Below, one piece after another: positions 1 to 11,432 of a stretch of DNA of 64,000 bases. The stretch is taken from the NCBI GenBank assembly GCA_037043455.1, contig JAWPHD010003247.1, positions 124,001 through 188,000 of the forward strand. Reading direction: 5' to 3'. Numbering within the stretch: the first letter of the stretch is position 1; each line of letters begins with the position of its first letter. Origin of the DNA: Cyrtodaria siliqua (taxonomy: Eukaryota > Mollusca > Bivalvia > Adapedonta > Hiatellidae). The notes under the pieces were generated by a model that saw nothing but the letters and a program-made list of their open reading frames with translations, did not search any database and was not told the DNA's origin. Both the position numbers and the translations under genes were made by a program.

Positions 1-114
1 ATAGGGAATTATGTCAGAATCGTCTGTTCCAAATCTTTTTTCAAGGGAATAAAACAATTTAATCAGAGGTAATTCGCAGAATGCAATCAACCAAAAGAAT
101 ATGAGTATGAACTA

Positions 115-510
115 GGATATACACAGTTCCTGAACTAACTAGGATATACACAGTTCCTGAACTAACTAGGATATACACAGTTCTTGAACTACACAGTTCC
201 TGAACTAACTAGGATATACACAGTTCCTGAACTAACTAGGATATACACAGTTCTTGAACTAACTAGGATATACACAGTTCCTGAACTAACTAGGATATAC
301 ACAGTTCCTGAACTAACTAGGATATATACAGTTCCTAAACTAACTAGTGAACTAACTAGGATATACACAGTTCCTGAACTAACTAGGATATACACAGTTC
401 CTGAACTAACTAGGATATACACAGTTCCTGAACTAGGATATACACAGTTCCTGAACTAACTAGGATATACACAGTTCCTGAACTAACTAGGATATACACA
501 GTTCCTGAAC
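115..510. repeat. 27-bp minisatellite, copy 1
   Basis: About 14 units of a 27-base repeat built on 'aggatatacacagttcctg' plus 'aactaact'. The period is divisible by three, so both strands stay open (9-residue peptide repeat on each strand). No coding function is inferred. Confidence 0.95.
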
Positions 511-967
511 TCAACTCCAACATACTTGTAAATAACGAGTTTTTCGTTTTCCGATATTCAATTTGAATATCCGATATTCAGTATCATGCTAACTTTGGCC
601 GCTAGTACACTGCCCTAGACATGTAAATTACTCGTCAACTAGACACAGGTAACACTGAAATCTACTCAGTAACAATTGTCTTATCATTTCGTCCGACAAC
701 ATAACAGGTGAAAATTGACGTTTCTCTCAAATTCACTCCTCTTTAATCCATATGGGTTTCTCCGTGTCTGAAATAAATAACTCACCAGCGGTAATGGGTA
801 AAACGTTTGATACGTTAAACAAACTGCAGATATTTTAGATTTAGAGAGATTGGTAGACATAGGGAATTATGTCAGAATCGTCTGTTCCAAATCTTTTTTC
901 AAGGGAATAAAACAATTTAATCAGAGGTAATTCGCAGAATGCAATCAACCAAAAGAATATGAGTATG

Positions 968-1396
968 AACTAGGATATACACAGTTCCTGAACTAACTAG
1001 GATATACACAGTTCCTGAACTAACTAGGATATACACAGTTCCTGAACTACACAGTTCCTGAACTAACTAGGATATACACAGTTCCTGAACTAACTAGGAT
1101 ATACACAGTTCTTGAACTAACTAGGATATACACAGTTCCTGAACTAACTAGGATATACACAGTTCCTGAACTAACTAGGATATACACAGTTCCTGAACTA
1201 ACTAGTGAACTAACTAGGATATACACAGTTCCTGAACTAACTAGGATATACACAGTTCCTGAACTAACTAGGATATACACAGTTCCTGAACTAGGATATA
1301 CACAGTTCCTGAACTAACTAGGATATACACAGTTCCTGAACTAACTAGGATATACACAGTTCCTGAACTAACTAGGATATACACAGTTCCTGAACT
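968..1396. repeat. 27-bp minisatellite, copy 2
   Basis: Same 27-base unit and same internal irregularities as the array at 115-510, with about one more unit. It belongs to the second copy of the 858-base duplication. Confidence 0.95.
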
Positions 1397-1723
1397 CAAC
1401 TCCAACATACTTGTAAATAACGAGTTTTTCGTTTTCCGATATTCAATTTGAATATCCGATATTCAGTATCATGCTAACTTTGGCCGCTAGTACACTGCCC
1501 TAGACATGTAAATTACTCGTCATCTAGACACAGGTAACACTGAAATCTACTCAGTAACAATTGTCTTATCATTTCGTCCAACAACATGTGAAAATTGACA
1601 TTCCTCTAAAATTAACTCCTCTTAATCCAGATGGGTATCTCCGTGTCTGTAATAAATAACCCACCAGGGGTAACGGGTAAAACTATGAAATGTTAAACAA
1701 ACTGCAGCTATTTTAGATTTAGT

Positions 1724-1806
1724 GATTTGGAACAGACGATTCTGATATCGCTTCCTATGTCTATCAAATGGGCAACTATATTATAATCGTCTGTTCCAAT
1801 CTTTTC
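1724..1806. repeat. Inverted then direct copy of the duplication leader
   Basis: Bases 1724-1766 are an inverted, imperfect copy of the leader at about 850-892 (core 'agaatcgtctgttccaaat'). Bases 1770-1806 then carry the same core in direct orientation. This suggests that the duplicated block is part of an element with inverted ends. Confidence 0.6.
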
Positions 1807-2520
1807 AAGGAAATAAAATAATTTTGTAGAATTTTGTAGCAGAGGTAAATGCATCGGTTATGAATTTAACGTAGTATGCAGTCTCCTTTCTTTCGTATTT
1901 AGGAATGTAAAAGTAGACACAAAAGTCCAACAAGAAATTCGCAGAATACAATGAACTAGTCTTGATCATCTTCGAAGCTTGATTGCAAATATAAACGTCT
2001 TGACCCGGTGTGCAGAAACCAAAATCAAACCCGGAAGCACATAAATATCTGTAAATATTATTTGTTCATTATAGTATTTTTGCCCATCCACATATTGTTC
2101 ATCGGTTTATGAAGTTTCGCTCTTTGTTTATTTATTAATGTGGATAGAAGAACCAATTAGAACCGATACCAAAGTCTCGGTAAAGCAGCTGCAGCTTCCA
2201 AAACATATAGAAGAAAGGTTCTAGACGTTTGTCTTTAAAAGTTAAAAAATCATGCGTCGTAGATGATCTTGACCAGCAATAAACAAAAAGTAAAATAATA
2301 TATACATGAACTCGGATATAGACAGTTCCTGAACTAAACCGCCCAACCAAAACCAGACACGGTTGTTTATTCAACGAAAATGCAGAACATCAGAACGATT
2401 CCCGCGCCGAGAGACAGAATAATTACTGTATGGTAAAACAAACATTCCAAACTCATAACAAATGGAGTAATCAATGTGCCATGTTCGTCTGTCTCAGACG
2501 AACATTACTACTTATTTTCA
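1807..2520. other. No gene seen
   Basis: AT-rich sequence without a recognisable gene. The open frame on the minus strand at 2135-2374 has no family features and contains one stray unit of the 27-bp motif near 2305-2335. Confidence 0.6.
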
Positions 2521-2539
2521 AAGGGTTTTGCTTAATACT

Positions 2540-2665
2540 CAGAACTGTGTATGTCAGATAGATTTATGAAGAGGTGTTAAACAAACAAAACAAACGCATA
2601 TTCTTCCGAAGTACCTGTCTTATCCCTAATTGCTTAATTCCGGAAAATGAATAATACAACCTGTT
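2540..2665. repeat. Fragment of the dispersed repeat seen at 12.4 and 35.0 kb
   Basis: Contains 'agaggtgttaaacaaacaaa', 'gaagtacctgtc' and 'attccggaaa' in the same order and spacing as the longer copies near 12598-12710 and 35278-35355. Copies are diverged and no function is known. Confidence 0.65.
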
Positions 2666-2721
2666 GCAAATGATTATAACTATGTGTATAGGAAGTGGGT
2701 TTCTCGAAGACCATATATTGA

Positions 2722-2910
2722 CAATAGAGGTGGTAGAGCGTTGGTCACATGATCGAAAATTCGTGGGTTCGATCCCCGTCATTACCATATATGTTGTGTC
2801 CCTGAGCAAGGCGCTTTATCTGCATTTGCTTAGTACTGGTTTTACCCAGGAAGACGTCAACAGTGATTAGTGCATAGAGCTTTCGTTGCAATCAATGTAA
2901 AATAAATACG
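2722..2910 (+). mobile_element. tRNA-derived SINE
   Basis: The head has Pol III promoter boxes: an A-box-like 'gtggtagagcgttggtc' from 2730 and a B box 'gggttcgatcc' at 2765-2775. A non-tRNA body follows, with 'ccctgagcaaggcgcttta', a central segment common in animal SINEs. It ends near 2905 in A-rich sequence. The open frame at 2664-2870 is only a read-through of this element. The family name is not assigned. Confidence 0.75.
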
Positions 2911-3429
2911 TTTTAAAATCACAAAAGTTTTTCGACATATACCGAACTGAGTTTGGCTAATACCTAATAAAACCAAAATATCAAAGATGAGTATGTTACG
3001 GAACCCTGCTCATAGATATCACATGCTTTTAATTGTTGGTGATGTGCTAAGACAAAATGATAACACGCCACCATGTCATCATGCCCTTCTGTCTTATTGA
3101 TTTCCAAACCAAACGTGAGTATTTGGCGGAACTTTTTTCCGGTTGGAACCAGGTATATGACTAAAGGATTATTTGTATCACTAGAAGGTAGGTATCAGGA
3201 GGTTATTTGTTTCATATGAGCTGCTTCTGCTCGTTATGTGATAATAAAATACGTGAATTTAAACTAAATGCCAATAAAAAAAAACAATTATGATTTAAAC
3301 AATTACCTAAAAACGTTGTAAATCAACCTACATGTATCTAATATATGTTCAAGTTTAGGCTTGATCTGGCAGCTTATTTCACGATGGGCTGTGCATGCGT
3401 TACTCAAACTATTATGAGGTCTAAAACAA
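2911..3429. other. No gene seen
   Basis: No coding, RNA or repeat structure recognised. Confidence 0.55.
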
Positions 3430-4140
3430 TACCAAGTCTCAGTATCGGTCTATCTCATTCTTAATCTGTCTCAAACTGTAGCAACTCACATTATTTGAAT
3501 ATCTCGTACCATATCAACACACATTATCTGCCAATCTCAAATAATACCAACTCAGATTTTCTACCGATTTCAAACTATATCAACTCACATTATCCGCCTA
3601 CCTCAAACTCTACCAGAACACATTATCCGCCTATCTCAAACTGTATCTGCTTATCTCAAATTATATCAACTCACATTATCTGCCTATCTCACACTATACC
3701 AACTCACACTATCTGCATATCTCAAAACATATCAACTCTCATTATCTACCTATCTCAAACTATATCAACTCACATTATCCGCCTACCTCAAACTCTACCA
3801 GAACACATTTTCCGCCTATCTCAAACTGTATCTGCTTATCTCAAATTATATCAACTCACATTATCTGCCTATCTCACACTATACCAACTCACACTATCTG
3901 CATATCTCAAAACATATCAACTCTCATTATCTACCTATCTCAAACTATATCAACTCACATTATCCGCCTACCTCAAACTATACCAGAACACATTATCCGC
4001 CTATCTCAAACTGTATCAACGTCCATTATTTGCCTATCTCAAACTATATCAACTCACATTATCTGCGCATCTCAAACCATATCATCTCACATTATCTACC
4101 TGTATTAACCCATACTAGCGCACAATATCTGTCCATCTCA
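3430..4140. repeat. 33-bp minisatellite with a 185-bp internal duplication
   Basis: About 20 units of a 33-base repeat ('ctatctcaaactatatcaac' plus 'tcacattatctgc'). A block of several units starting at 3601 recurs at 3786, so there is a 185-base higher-order period. The 207-residue open frame at 3495-4118 is a by-product of a unit length divisible by three; its peptide repeat changes frame at shortened units. Confidence 0.92.
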
Positions 4141-4534
4141 ATGGTTAAGCCCTCACAACCTTGTTCGTGACGCAATGTATTTAAGGTAACCCAAGTTATT
4201 ACATATCTCAAACTATATCTGTAAAACGTCTGAGCTAAAACCTTATGTGTGGGGGGGTACCTTATGTGTGTGTATCTCACACCCGGTGTTTTACGTGTGC
4301 CCTTTTTTGTGAATGTATTTGGTTCTGCATTATGCACATTTAGGTTTATGATCAGTTGTTATTTATATAGCCAATGTAAGCCTATTAACAGACAATGCAA
4401 GTATATTTATGTCTGTCTAATACGCACTGTATATAGGTTAACGATTTTACCACGAAAACAATATCCTGACAAACTTTAGCAGATCATGTCACTCTAGTTT
4501 TATAAAATTGTATTCCAAACAAAAGCTTTTATGT
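4141..4534. other. No gene seen
   Basis: Spacer between two minisatellites. Short open frames here have no recognisable family features. Confidence 0.55.
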
Positions 4535-5052
4535 GACAAATATGAAATACACGTACTCTGCAATACACGTGTGCTGAATTACAAGTATAATGCAATAGCC
4601 GTATGTAATACAAGTATGCTAAAATACACTTATGCTGCAGTACTTGTATGTAATACACGTTTACTGCAATACACGCAATATACATGTAGGATGCAATACA
4701 TGTAGACAATACACATATGCTACAATGCACGTATGAAACACAAGTATGCTACAATACACGTATCCTGCAATACATGTATGTAATACCCGTATGCAATATA
4801 TGTAGGCAATACACGTTAGGCAACACACGTATGCAATACACGTAAGGCAATTCACGTTAGGCAATACACGTATGAAATGCATGAAGGCAATGCACGTATG
4901 CAATACATGTAGGCAATACACGTATGGTTGTATGTAATACACGTATGCAATACATTTAGGCAATTTACGTATGCCATACATGTATGCAATACACGTATGC
5001 AATGCATTTAGGCAATACACGTATACACTACATGTAGGCAATACAACACGCG
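4535..5052. repeat. Degenerate 'gcaatacacgtat' minisatellite
   Basis: Many diverged units around 'gcaatacacgtatgcaatac' and 'tgtaggcaatacacg', with basic periods of about 13-17 bases. Units contain the palindromes 'acgt' and 'acatgt'. The array lies just downstream of the splice donor of the putative minus-strand exon at 5063-5260, so it may be intronic. Confidence 0.85.
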
Positions 5053-5062
5053 TCACACTTAC

Positions 5063-5260
5063 TGAATCCACTACCCATTTCTCCGGCAGATCATCGTCAA
5101 CAATATCTTTCGTATCCTCCTTATTTCTGAATTGTCTCCCCTTGGCATGTCTCGCTGTGCTGTCCACTGATTTATCCTTGCCCTTAGAATGATTCACTAC
5201 AACTTGCCTACCAAACACTACAACTAAACACTGCACTGCTAGAAATATCCGCACATTCAT
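5063..5260 (-). CDS. Possible first coding exon of a secreted protein (unidentified)
   Basis: The minus-strand frame from the Met at 5260 gives exactly 66 codons and ends at a good splice donor ('ttca|gtaagtg', GT at 5061-5062, phase 0). The peptide starts with an apparent signal peptide (MNVRIFLAVQCLVVVFG). A polar, charged stretch rich in Lys, Asp and Arg follows, with basic runs (GKDK, AKGRQFRNK) and an acidic patch (DIVDDD). An in-frame Met further upstream at 5329 would put 23 residues ahead of the hydrophobic stretch, so the internal Met is preferred. Low-complexity sequence begins right after the donor. No downstream exon was found. It could be a peptide precursor or matrix protein, or a chance frame; no family is recognised. 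Confidence 0.35.
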
Positions 5261-5329
5261 TTTTATCGCTAATAGACAGTTATACGTCACAATAGAAATT
5301 ACGCCAGCATATAATTTATATTGATCCAA

Positions 5330-8210
5330 ATAAATGTCAGTATCGTTCCTTCGAAATAATACACATTTTACAACAGACGCACAAGCGTTGTACTATTTCT
5401 GAAGTATGTTATTGCTTTTTAATTACTTTTTAAAATAGACTTATTGCAAAGTCTAATATCTGTAACTTTACATAATGTCTTGTTACCACTGTTCACAATA
5501 GCTTGTATATCCTTCTTTTCTTTTTTTCTAAGTTTTAAAGGAATATCAAATAGGAAAACCAAGATCAGCTAAATGTGTTGTTGGTGGAGCGAGAAATTAT
5601 TATAATATAAACATGTATCTATCCACCTTCATCGTTTACACACATTTTTACAACTGAAAGAACAAGAGATAGAAACCTCTCCAGTGAATAGTTATGTATA
5701 TGTCATTCAACTATATTAACACACTCTGTTTTAAAATAAACATTCTTTACTTTGGACGATGCATCCATCTTCAAACGTTAGCGGTACATAACTACTACAC
5801 TGAGCTAATGCGATTTCCTACCCCTACCTTTCACTGTTCAAACAATTTCCCGTTTAATCACTGTCACTTTTTGTGTGTTGCTTGTTGTTTAAAGTTGTTT
5901 TATCTTTTTGTGTTTCAACTGCAACACATGTTTTATGTGCATACAGTTTTTCCATCGTCCACCCGTCCGTCCGTAATAAATACGTCTATCGCACAAATAG
6001 ATGTATAATCTATTCTCTATCTCTATAGGCTAATACAAAACATGAGACAGGTTCAAGGTTGTCATATTTCGGAGAGCGTTGGCAGACATGGCAGAGATTG
6101 AGCCAATGTTATAATGTGTGTATTTAAGACGTTGCTAAAGAAATACTCGTCATATTATTTGACGTGATCTGTGTGAGTCTACACTCAGTATGATATAGTT
6201 TAGTAGTTACTTTTAGATCCAACCCAAACCAGTTAGTTTGTATGCAAATCTCATAATTATAAAACCATGTTTTTAACTGTGTGAAAACCTTAGTGAATTA
6301 ACATAGTGCAAAAACATTAAATTCTAGTCCTTTTTTAGCGTTTCTCGTTAAAAGATTCACTGCCTTTGCATAAACCAACACGTGTTTGTGGTGTTTTAGA
6401 ATTATTTGATTAAGCCCTTATGATGGCCAGTATAAATAATCATTTGATCTTATTTCCTATTAGGTATTTTATTTCCGGTTGGGTACTCTGCTTAGAAGTC
6501 GAACACTCTACGGCGCTGTATACCAATATCAACCGCCACAGATCAAAATCCAAAATATATAGATGCTTACCCAGAGCATTGTTTACATAGCTTGACTGAC
6601 ATTTTGGGGAGTCCGCGATTCTTTCAGACTAACCAATACATGCAATACCCAGACATATAAACATCCAATTTCCGGTACTCTGGAATAAGCGGAGAGGTGA
6701 CACGAAGTATAGCGGAAGGCAAGACTCGACTAGGTATTTATTGATTTTTGAAATGTGTTCCCTTTCAAAGTTACTACTGTCTGGGAAAGTTTGATATAAG
6801 ATACTAGTCGATGAAACTGAAGTTAAACATCATTTTTGAAATTCTCTTTTCCCCCAGAGTATGCCTACCGCTCAAACGGATGGTGGGGTGTGGGAAAACA
6901 TTAATAGATGCGTTTTCTCCTACAGTTTTAAGCTACATACCAAGATGCTTCTGTTAAAAAAGTCCAAGCTAACAATCGAGCTTCCACCTACCTGTTATAT
7001 TATCACTATGAGGAACCACCTTTAAAACAGAACACAGGTTGTACGAAGTTGTGCTCTAGTTTTAATATTTTTATCAATTTATCATGGATGATGAATAGTG
7101 TATACTCTAATTCTAGACGAAAACATTGTTAGGAGCATGATATTTTATCTTGCTTATCGCTATTATTACGTTTACAGCGTCTTTTTGGTAATAAATCTGT
7201 TATTTCGATAAGCTTAATACATTTGTTAGGGAATGTTTTTGACTACCTGTTGAAACAAATATGTGTGTGTATGTCGATGGTAGTAGGATTAAGGATTAAA
7301 CTTGCTTACCTCGTACAATATCTTGTTTGGCACCATTACAGTCAGTTATTTGAGGTTTGGTGTTAATTGTAAATAAGAAAGTTAAAAGTGAATTAAAGTT
7401 CCGTGTAAGCTTTTCTTATCAGAGCTGTTCCTCCGTCGGATTTTTTTGTGTTGTTGTTGTTTTTTGTTGTTTTTTTGCGTAGTATGAAAGTAACTAAAAC
7501 GCTTTAAATATCTTATTTACATTTTGGTGAATCTAGCAATCAATGACATTTCGAGGTCATGTAAACAAACTTATAACTTAAAGATCATGTATTATGTCTA
7601 GTTTACTTTAAAGGTTATAAATTAGTATGCTAAGCATAAATACAGGTAAAATCAGTAGGTGAAACATGTTTTCTGGCCTACTTTCAAAAACAAAAGATAA
7701 TGACCATTTGCCTTTGATGACCTTGCTAGTAAGCTTTGGGGTCATATGAACACAAAGTTTGGACTCAATTATTATGTGGACACGGGGACATTACTGGTGA
7801 CCTTATTTTAAATATAGGTCACGTTACCTTTAAAGGTTGAATCTGTAAAAACAAAAATAGGTCACTGACCTTATTTCGATGTCACTGATCTACTTTCGAG
7901 GTCACTGAGATATTATCGATAAATACGTTTTATCAAAATATGTACAAGAATAATCATTGATGTCATCATATCACCATATCATCATCATCATCATCAATAG
8001 CAGTTATTAAAAGAAGTTTCGATAGTAGTTATTATAATCCATTTTTTAATGCAGTATCGCCAACTAAAGTAGGAGTAATTTCAAAAGCCTGGAGATTGAT
8101 TAATGGTATGAGGTAAAACAAGCATGTATTTGATTTAGAAAGAATAATGTATTAATCAGATGTATTTACGTGCAATAGACGATATACAAATGATTCATAC
8201 TATGGATGCG
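5330..8210. other. Long stretch without a recognised gene
   Basis: AT-rich sequence with scattered short frames (for example 5694-6008) that show no domain or splice structure. Nuclear-receptor-like AGGTCA motifs cluster at 7550-7915, and a short 'cat' microsatellite lies at about 7976-7996. Confidence 0.55.
7553..7915. promoter_or_regulatory. Cluster of AGGTCA-type half sites
   Basis: Several AGGTCA/TGACCT motifs occur, including a perfect inverted repeat with one-base spacing, AGGTCA-C-TGACCT, at 7859-7871. That geometry is the IR-1 class bound by some nuclear receptors. Repeats of this kind are also common inside animal transposable elements, so regulatory use is only a possibility. Confidence 0.25.
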
Positions 8211-8211
8211 C

Positions 8212-8536
8212 TTTAAAGGGACACATGGCAATCTTGATTTTTTAAAACATGGCGGCGTCCCGTTAGTTTTTCTACATAAATTGAATTTGTTCAATCATTA
8301 ATGCTAATTATAACAATTTTGTTAAGTCATTTGTTTTTGCATGTTATAAATTATTGATATTATTGCACCAATAATATTTTAAAACTTATAGTTTAATACG
8401 CCGAAATAGCCAATACTTAAAATACTTAAAATTTGATTTATTTAAATGTAACCAGGGTAAAAGTAAAAATGATACTGGATATATAAAGCGAGACATCCAT
8501 TTCAATTACTTCAAGATTGCCGTGTGCCCCTTTAAA
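8212..8536. mobile_element. MITE with about 26-bp terminal inverted repeats at TTAA
   Basis: The left end 'tttaaagggacacatggcaa' (8212) is the inverse of the right end 'ttgccgtgtgcccctttaaa' (to 8536). The element is 325 bp and AT-rich with no ORF. Both ends sit on TTTAAA, so a TTAA target duplication of the piggyBac type is plausible. Related single ends occur near 37350, 55444 and 55520. Confidence 0.75.
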
Positions 8537-8580
8537 ACTAAATGCTGTGCTCGTATTAAATGTAAGGTCATAAGACCCCA

Positions 8581-8745
8581 GTCGGCTTAGACAGATTAAC
8601 CTCCGTCAGTAAGAATGTCGGCATAGACAGATTAACCTCCGTCAGTAAGAATGTCGGCTTAGACAGATTAACCTCCGTCAGTAAGAATGTCGGCTTAGAC
8701 AGATTAACCGCCGTCAGTAAGAATGTCGGCATACACTGATTATCT
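8581..8745. repeat. 36-bp tandem repeat
   Basis: Four full units and a partial fifth of 'gtcggcttagacagattaac' plus 'ctccgtcagtaagaat', starting at 8581, 8617, 8653, 8689 and 8725. Similarity is very high between units, indicating recent expansion. Confidence 0.92.
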
Positions 8746-9239
8746 CTTGTTTTGCGTAAGCTGTCTAAACCTATCTGTCTGAACTATCGATGAACTGTTC
8801 ATTCAATAGTCTAGTATATCCTAGATACCAGTATAGCCTGGATAAATGCAGTTGGTCTAACTGTTAACAAGTAATCACTTTGTGTCTGTCTTCGTACATG
8901 CTTGACTGTCAGTCCATCGGTCCGTCGATTAAGCGGTAGGAACACAAGAACGCTACGTTGTGGAGTTAAAGTGCTATGTTTTGTTTCATAAACATGTGAA
9001 TGTCTATTTAAATTAAATCAAAACACAACAATAGATACTTACAATTTATACATTGCAATATCTGTGGAAAAACGAGAATATGATTTTGTTTAAAAAGATT
9101 GAACAGGTAAAGTTGTCTCAGGATCCCATCTAGATTGCAATAGTTGACAACAGTTCACTTTAGATTATCCTCATTTCCCTGTGAGGTCAAACATGTAGTA
9201 AAATGTATCTACATGCAGCAAATAATAGTTATTGTTTTA
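8746..9239. other. No gene seen
   Basis: No recognisable gene or repeat before the MITE. Confidence 0.5.
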
Positions 9240-9602
9240 TACTCAGCAAAAATAAAAAATGAAATATTCAAAAACTCGCTAAAATCTCGTTTCCACTTTA
9301 CATTTCGGTGTAAAGTGGACACATGAGCTATTAGCACATGCAGTATTAGCGAGTTTATGAATATTTTCTTTGTATTTGAATGAACTTTCTAAATATATGC
9401 TATTGTTGTTTAACCTTTACATTTGTTAAGTTTTGTTAATTTCGTTTTCACACCTATGTTTTTAAACTGTGATTCATTTCTTTATTATTCGGCATATTTC
9501 GATGAAATGTTGTGTGAACATCAAATAAAGATGCTTTTAAAAGAAAATTATGCTCAGATTTTGCAGGAAAACAAAGTGGATACTTTTTATTTTTGCTGAG
9601 TA
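9240..9602. mobile_element. Tc1/mariner-type MITE
   Basis: Terminal inverted repeats 'tactcagcaaaaataaaaa' (left) and its inverse (right, ending 9602), flanked by TA on both sides. The 363-bp interior has no transposase. It holds a second inverted pair (about 9258-9285 against 9335-9365, core 'actcgcta'). The TA target and the 'actcagcaaaaataaa' end fit Tc1/mariner; the superfamily is inferred. Confidence 0.75.
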
Positions 9603-11195
9603 TATATATATAACTTCATTTCAGACTTAACTATCGCGAAATGTTTCTATGATGTTTAAGAGTTACATTTCTTAGTTGATAGTACTACAATAAAATATTT
9701 TAATCAGTATTTGACTTTCTTGTTTGTTTGTTAGTTTTTGAGTGGGTAAGTGTGTGCGTATGTGCGTGCGTGCGTACGTGTTTGTGTGTTAAAAAATACA
9801 AGGGAAATGATATAATAATAGGTTCGTGAAAACCTCCGTCGCTCGATCCGTCAGTCGTGAGGTCCGTCACACTTTAACTCATTAATTAAAAAGATTGGAG
9901 GAGATGGGTGGCGATCAAACTACAAATAAAAGTATTTTAATGTGCTTCAGTTGCATGTTAAATTACATATATCCATTAGAACCCATCTGAATGTTTCAGA
10001 ACCAAAACAACACGTTCATTATCAATAGTTCAACATGTTCAACCGAAGATAACAGTGACTGAATTAATTTCATATTAAACTGATTTGACACACGATGACG
10101 GTTTTCATTTGTACTTGAATTGATACCCGCAGTTTTACTTCCAGATCGCTTCTAGTCACCTTAATACATATAAGGTAGATATTTCTTCGATAATAAACTA
10201 TTAAAATTTATTAAAATAATGTATGTTTCAGTTTTATATTGCATTTATAGCTGTCGTTTCTTTCGATTCTTCAGTTTCAAATTTAAAAGCCGATTTATGA
10301 TCATGTTGCAAAGGCTGTACATGTGCGCTTTTTGTTATCTGCGAAGTACCTTTTTATAATGACCTTGGCTTTCTTATAATTACATAGTATTACTTTAATA
10401 TTTTATTGAAAGCAATTACAGACACTGCAAATGTCGACATAACAGCTACATTTAAATTCTATAAACATGTGTCTGCGTTAGAGCGTTAGTTTTGATGGTA
10501 TGAAAATGTTCGGATACGATGGTAAGTAAAACCAAGTTGATAAATTGATAAACATATAGCTGCGGAAAGCAAGTTGTATCAGAAAAGTGCGAGTGGGATT
10601 TCGAAAGGTTATACATATTAAGCAAAATATTTAGCAACGCTTACTTAAAATTAATCAATGTTTAAATCTTTACGAACACGGTATCATACAATCCCAGACG
10701 CTTGAATCACACGAAATCTTGTATGTGACCCACTCGGGATCGACTTTAGCAGGACATTATATGTTACTGCGAATGAAGTTTGAAAGCTGTTTGGTTGTAA
10801 CCGTGTGAGAAAAATCGCCGAAAGGCTCTGCACCACATGACGAGTATAAATAAAAACTGTTTAGTTGTAGTGCGAGAAATCAACTAAATTAGACGGTCTT
10901 TGGTTGATTTTTATGAATTTTAACATAGAGGTATACTTGTAATACTGATCACATGATCATATAATTTAATTGAATTCATTGAAGTCACACACTATACCGA
11001 AGCGATACGAAAATCCTGGCTAAACTATACTAATTTGTATCGAGGTTTGGTATAAATTATACTAAATTTTACTAAACATATCGCAGACAAATTCATTTTG
11101 GCCAAATTGTTAGAATGCGTGAGAATGTAGAATATATGCGTGTGAGCGTGATTTGACACAAACGTGTGTGCGGCTCATGCCCAGTGCGTGAGACG
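9603..11195. other. No gene seen
   Basis: AT-rich spacer. It has a GT-rich microsatellite-like patch at about 9745-9790. No protein family or RNA gene is recognised. Confidence 0.5.
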
Positions 11196-11432
11196 TCATA
11201 TATGACGGCCGATTTTTTGTGCCGGAACCAGTACTGTACACCTCCCGCCATGCGTAGGAATCATACCTGTCAAATGTAAAAGGATGATTCTTACGGATGG
11301 CGGGAGGTGTACAGTACTGGTTCTACTCAGGAAAAGTGGGTGGTTTGTCTCCACCACAAAACATCGACCGTCATATATAACCTCACATGTGTTGAAAATG
11401 ACGTAAAACACCATACAAATAAATTCAATTAA
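11196..11432. mobile_element. Fold-back pair of SINE fragments
   Basis: Two copies of the same SINE body face each other. Left 'accagtactgtacacctccc' (from about 11227) pairs with right 'gggaggtgtacagtactggt' (to about 11323). The outer flanks 'tatatgacgg(c/t)cgat' match too. The right half continues to the SINE 3' end ('aatgacgtaaaacaccatac'). Full relatives lie at 39593-39846 and 63283-63403. Confidence 0.75.

Larger units (their letters stand above)
1..1716. repeat. 858-bp segmental tandem duplication
   Basis: The sequence beginning at base 1 starts again at base 859 and runs in parallel to about 1716, so two copies lie head to tail with a period of 858 bases. Each copy has a short leader, a 27-bp minisatellite and about 330 bases of unique sequence. 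The irregular minisatellite units (a shortened unit and an extra 'ctaactagtgaact' join) occur in the same order in both copies. The whole block was therefore duplicated after the array had formed. Copy two diverges more towards its end, near 1580-1716. Confidence 0.9.

Noticed and set aside
2764..2790. Possible tRNA gene (B box 'ggttcgatccc')
   Set aside because: The acceptor stem and anticodon arm do not pair; it is the head of a SINE.
8581..8745. Regular 36-bp repeats that could suggest a CRISPR array
   Set aside because: The units are directly adjacent with no unique spacers, and the DNA is from an animal.
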